A stretch of 9,465 nucleotides of DNA, from the NCBI GenBank assembly GCA_020199975.1, contig JAIVJP010000021.1, positions 1 to 9,465 on the forward strand, written 5' to 3'. The notes below the pieces were generated by a model. The model was not told where the DNA came from. It was given only the letters and a program-made list of their open reading frames with translations, and did not search any database. This stretch comes from Acidobacteriota bacterium. Its GTDB lineage: Bacteria; Acidobacteriota; Blastocatellia; Pyrinomonadales; Pyrinomonadaceae. This document shows, one piece after another, positions 7,179 to 9,465 of this stretch; position 1 is the first letter of the stretch, and each line of letters opens with the position of its first letter. The translations under genes were made by a program, and so were the position numbers.

Positions 7179-8474
7179 ATGGAACACTTTGAGGCACTCA
7201 TTGTTGGAGCGGGCCCGGCCGGGTCTTTTGCTGCTGAGTTGCTCGCAAGGGAGGGCGTGAAGGTAGCCTTGTTTGATGGCCGGCCGGAGGGCGAACCAAA
7301 GGCCTGCGGTGGAGCTGTTACGGCAAAAGCACTGAAGGCGTGGCCACATTTGCTGAATGCGGTTGGCCGCACAGTCGATGAACTGGAAATGTATTCCCCT
7401 TCCGGCAAACGTCTTCATCTGCAGTTGGAAGAGCCTTTCGCGATCTACTCCCGCATCGCCTTTGACTCATACCTACGCGACCGAGCAAGGACTGCAGGTG
7501 CGGAAGTCTTTGCAGCCAAAATCTCCGGGCGTGGAATTAAGCGCACTCAGAATGGCTGGACGCTAAGAGAGGTGGCGGGCGCTTCCGTCCCAGCGGGTAT
7601 GGCACCCCAGCCGAGATCCTGCACCCCACGCGCGCTGCCCGCGCGGGGACCCCGGGCTGCCGGCGCTGAATGGACAGGTCAAATGCTCGTCGGCGCCGAT
7701 GGAACCGGCAGCTCGGTAGCGAGAATGCTCGCGGGGCCCTTGCCGCCGTCTGAAATGGAAGTCGCTTTTGGTTATCGCGCGCCGTTACCGAAGAGCCGAG
7801 AGTCGCCCACCGTCATCGCTTTTCTACCTGGATGGATTGGTTATGCCTGGGCGTTCCCGCGGCTGGACCATATTTCTTTTGGCATCGCCACTACACAGGA
7901 GGCTTTTGAGCATCAGCCACTCGACAAACTTCTGTGGGACTTCATGCTCGGCTACTACCGCCAACGTGAAGATCCGAAAGCAAGACTATGGGCGAGCCGC
8001 AAAGTGGATCGCCAGCGCGACGAAAGAATTAGAGAGAAGCTGGCAACCACGGCGGAGCGTTATGCGGCGCGTATCCCTGGTCTCAATGATAAAACGTGGG
8101 ACACGAGGCATGTGTGCGGTGAAGGGTGGGCCCTGCTCGGAGACGCCGCCGGCTTTGCTGATCCCGTAACCGGCGAAGGAATCTATTACGCATTACGATC
8201 TGCGGAGCTCTTCGCTGAAAGTTTCCTCGTCGAGACTCCCTTAGACTATGAGGAACGCTGGCGCGAAGACTTCGGACGCGATCTAAAGCGTGCCTCACAG
8301 ATGCGCCGCCGCTTCTATGGAAACTTCTGGGGCGCGCCGTTCACGGAAAGAATGATCGAGTTTGCGCGAGGTCACCGGGGCATCAAGCGCGTGTTGGGAG
8401 ATCTTGTTGCCGGCGAGCAAGGGTACGTTGATCTGAAGAAGAAGCTTGCGCGTAGCGCACTGCGACCTGTGTGA
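7179..8474 (+). CDS. Geranylgeranyl-reductase-family FAD-dependent oxidoreductase
   Basis: A 431-residue flavoprotein of the family that reduces isoprenoid double bonds (geranylgeranyl or digeranylgeranylglycerophospholipid reductases) and related monooxygenase-like enzymes. The N-terminal FAD-binding motif GAGPAG is at residues 10-15. The KACGGAVT segment (41-48), typical of this family, follows the FAD ribose acidic region. A second signature, LVGADGTGSSVAR, is at about 170-182, and the second FAD motif WALLGDAAGFADPVTGEGIY is at 317-336. The middle has the GYAWAFP segment (221-227) common in reductases of this type. The real substrate cannot be read from sequence; quinone side chains, carotenoids or membrane lipids are possible. 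Residues 136-163 look like an in-frame insertion of a palindromic repeat. No strong Shine-Dalgarno precedes the ATG. It converges on pdxH with 28 nt between the stops. Confidence 0.88.
   Translation: MEHFEALIVGAGPAGSFAAELLAREGVKVALFDGRPEGEPKACGGAVTAKALKAWPHLLNAVGRTVDELEMYSPSGKRLHLQLEEPFAIYSRIAFDSYLRDRARTAGAEVFAAKISGRGIKRTQNGWTLREVAGASVPAGMAPQPRSCTPRALPARGPRAAGAEWTGQMLVGADGTGSSVARMLAGPLPPSEMEVAFGYRAPLPKSRESPTVIAFLPGWIGYAWAFPRLDHISFGIATTQEAFEHQPLDKLLWDFMLGYYRQREDPKARLWASRKVDRQRDERIREKLATTAERYAARIPGLNDKTWDTRHVCGEGWALLGDAAGFADPVTGEGIYYALRSAELFAESFLVETPLDYEERWREDFGRDLKRASQMRRRFYGNFWGAPFTERMIEFARGHRGIKRVLGDLVAGEQGYVDLKKKLARSALRPV
7584..7667 (+). repeat. 84-bp palindromic insertion inside the reductase gene, in frame
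   Basis: This segment encodes 28 residues rich in Pro, Arg and Ala between WTLREVAGA and EWTGQMLVGADG, where family members have a short loop. It is flanked by an imperfect direct repeat, gcgggcgct (7575-7583) and gccggcgct (7659-7667), as a target duplication would leave. Inside are a hairpin, CCC-A-CGCGCG (7625-7634) with CGCGCGGGG (7640-7648), and two copies of GCACCCC (7602-7608, 7621-7627). Its GC content is well above that of the surrounding gene. It resembles the protein-coding palindromic elements described in Rickettsia in principle, though not in sequence. Confidence 0.6.
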
Positions 8475-8502
8475 GCGTAGAAGAATCTCTGAATGCTCAA
8501 CT

Positions 8503-9132
8503 TCACGGGGCCAGACGCTTCACCGTCCATGAGCCGTCAGCTTGTCGCTCATACAGAATCCGGTCGTGAAGACGGCTCGGGCGCCCCTTCCAAAACTCGA
8601 TTCGCGCCGGCTTCAAGCGATAACCACCCCAGTGCTCGGGGCGCTCCACCGGACGATCGCGGTAAAGCTCATCCAACTCGCGGAAGCGCTGCTCCAGCAC
8701 TTCACGGTTTTCGACAACCTTGCTTTGCGGCGAAGATAAAGCGCCGAGCTGGCTTTCCCGCGCCCGAGTTTTAAAGTACTCGTTTGACTCGGCAGCCGAG
8801 ATTCTCTCAACGCTTCCCTCAACGCGCACCTGGCGCTCCAGCTGCGGCCAGTAGAAAACCAGCGCAGCGAAGGGATTCGCATCGAGGTCCCGGGCTTTGT
8901 TGCTTACATAGTTCGTGAAGAAAACAAAGCCACGTTCGTCGGCTTGTTTCAAAAGCACCAATCGCGCGGAAGGCTTTCCTTCCCTGGTGGAAGTTGCAAG
9001 CGTCATCGCCTCAGGCAAGGAGAGTCCAGCAGCGATCGCGTCGTTTAACCACCGGTGGAACTGGACGAGCGGGTGGCGCGCAACAGTCTTCTCGTCCAGA
9101 GCGTCATTGGTGTGGGTCAGAGCTTCCTTCAC
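8503..9132 (-). CDS. pdxH: Pyridoxamine 5'-phosphate oxidase
   Basis: An FMN-dependent oxidase that converts pyridoxamine or pyridoxine 5'-phosphate to pyridoxal 5'-phosphate, the last step of vitamin B6 synthesis and salvage, in the cytoplasm. The 209 residues are close to the E. coli enzyme's 218. Family motifs run in order: AMTLATSTREGKPSARLVLLK (42-62, FMN phosphate contacts), FVFFTNYVSNKARDL (69-83), ALVFYWPQLERQVRVEGSVE (90-109), and the C-terminal signature HWGGYRLKPARIEFW followed by RLHDR (to 191). The start used is GTG at 9132 and is not certain, because no clear ribosome-binding site stands before it and there is no in-frame ATG close by. The upstream thioesterase gene ends 21 nt before it, so the two are probably cotranscribed. 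Confidence 0.96.
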   Translation of the reverse strand: MKEALTHTNDALDEKTVARHPLVQFHRWLNDAIAAGLSLPEAMTLATSTREGKPSARLVLLKQADERGFVFFTNYVSNKARDLDANPFAALVFYWPQLERQVRVEGSVERISAAESNEYFKTRARESQLGALSSPQSKVVENREVLEQRFRELDELYRDRPVERPEHWGGYRLKPARIEFWKGRPSRLHDRILYERQADGSWTVKRLAP

Positions 9133-9153
9133 GGCAGATCAGGACTCAATCGA

Positions 9154-9465
9154 TCACGGTTTAGTGTAGGGCCCCAGTCTTAATCGTAATTCTTCCGGAA
9201 TAGTAACGGTCTCAAAGGTATCGCGTCGCACGGCGGCCAGAACGAAGTGAGCATCGGCAATGAGAGTCTCTTCACCTTTGCGACGAACTTCAAAGTTCAA
9301 ACGCATCGACTTGTTACCAAACCTGCCCACGTAAACGGAAACCTCAAGCAAGTCGTCCAATTGCGCGGCGTGGCGAAAGTCGCATTCAAGGTGAACGCGG
9401 GGGAGCCAGATGTCCAACTCATCAAACATGAGGCTATAAGGCAGTCCCACTGCCCGGAATAATTC
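9154..9465 (-). CDS. Acyl-CoA thioesterase of the YbgC / 4-hydroxybenzoyl-CoA thioesterase type, partial
   Basis: A hot-dog-fold thioesterase that hydrolyses acyl-CoA esters. The frame stays open to the edge of the window with sensible family sequence (FRAVGLPYSLM), so the GTG at 9450 is internal and the true start, along with the catalytic Asp-containing N-terminus, lies beyond base 9465. The 103 visible residues show ELDIWLPRVHLECDFRHAAQ, DDLLEVSVYVGRFGNKSMRL and FEVRRKGEETLIADAHFVLA, the central-helix and beta-sheet pattern of this family. The usual length is about 130-145. The substrate cannot be inferred. It is followed by pdxH after 21 nt. Confidence 0.85.
   Translation of the reverse strand, partial: ELFRAVGLPYSLMFDELDIWLPRVHLECDFRHAAQLDDLLEVSVYVGRFGNKSMRLNFEVRRKGEETLIADAHFVLAAVRRDTFETVTIPEELRLRLGPYTKP

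Noticed and set aside
6757..7197. 146-codon open frame on the minus strand across the inverted repeat, and a matching one on the plus strand
   Set aside because: Both arms encode the same peptide because they are inverted copies, there is no recognisable domain, and the frame overlaps the reductase start.

Overview
The window is bacterial chromosomal DNA from the replication-initiation neighbourhood: the 3' end of dnaN, then recF and gyrB in the classic order. It continues into a metabolic segment with a MEMO1/AMMECR1 fusion protein, an FAD-dependent geranylgeranyl-reductase-type enzyme, pdxH and an acyl-CoA thioesterase. Moderate GC, a TTG start on gyrB, scattered GTG starts and the style of the GyrB and AMMECR1-MEMO proteins fit an environmental, possibly acidobacterial, genome. 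That taxonomic call is inference only.

Layout. 1-540 (+): dnaN, cut at its 5' end. 597-935 (-): a single-domain rhodanese inserted between dnaN and recF; its reading frame carries an in-frame TGA exactly where the catalytic cysteine belongs. The TGA lies inside a 45-nt, 18-bp hairpin, and the frame then runs on through the rest of a normal rhodanese domain to a TAG. The best reading is a selenocysteine-containing rhodanese with its own SECIS-like element. 936-1588: about 650 nt with no recognisable gene. 1589-2722 (+): recF, with an extended -10 box so close to the ATG that the mRNA may be leaderless. 2803-5117 (+): gyrB, broken near 2997 by a loss of about 118 nt that removes the DxGxG ATP-binding box and shifts the frame. 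5157-6551 (-): MEMO1-AMMECR1 fusion. 6552-7178: a 627-nt spacer holding a 228-bp MITE-like element with 49-bp inverted termini, and a candidate promoter for the next gene. 7179-8474 (+): geranylgeranyl-reductase-family flavoprotein with an 84-nt in-frame palindromic insertion. 8503-9132 (-) pdxH and 9154-9465 (-) a partial thioesterase, probably one transcription unit.

How the genes relate. DnaN (sliding clamp), RecF (gap repair) and GyrB (supercoiling) are the usual replication cluster; the rhodanese is a guest between them on the opposite strand. The right half is a set of independent genes in convergent and divergent arrangement: gyrB faces the MEMO gene, the MEMO gene diverges from the reductase, and the reductase faces pdxH. 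The strongest candidate for something unusual is the rhodanese UGA with its embedded hairpin. The gyrB lesion is the strongest candidate for either a real oddity or an assembly fault.
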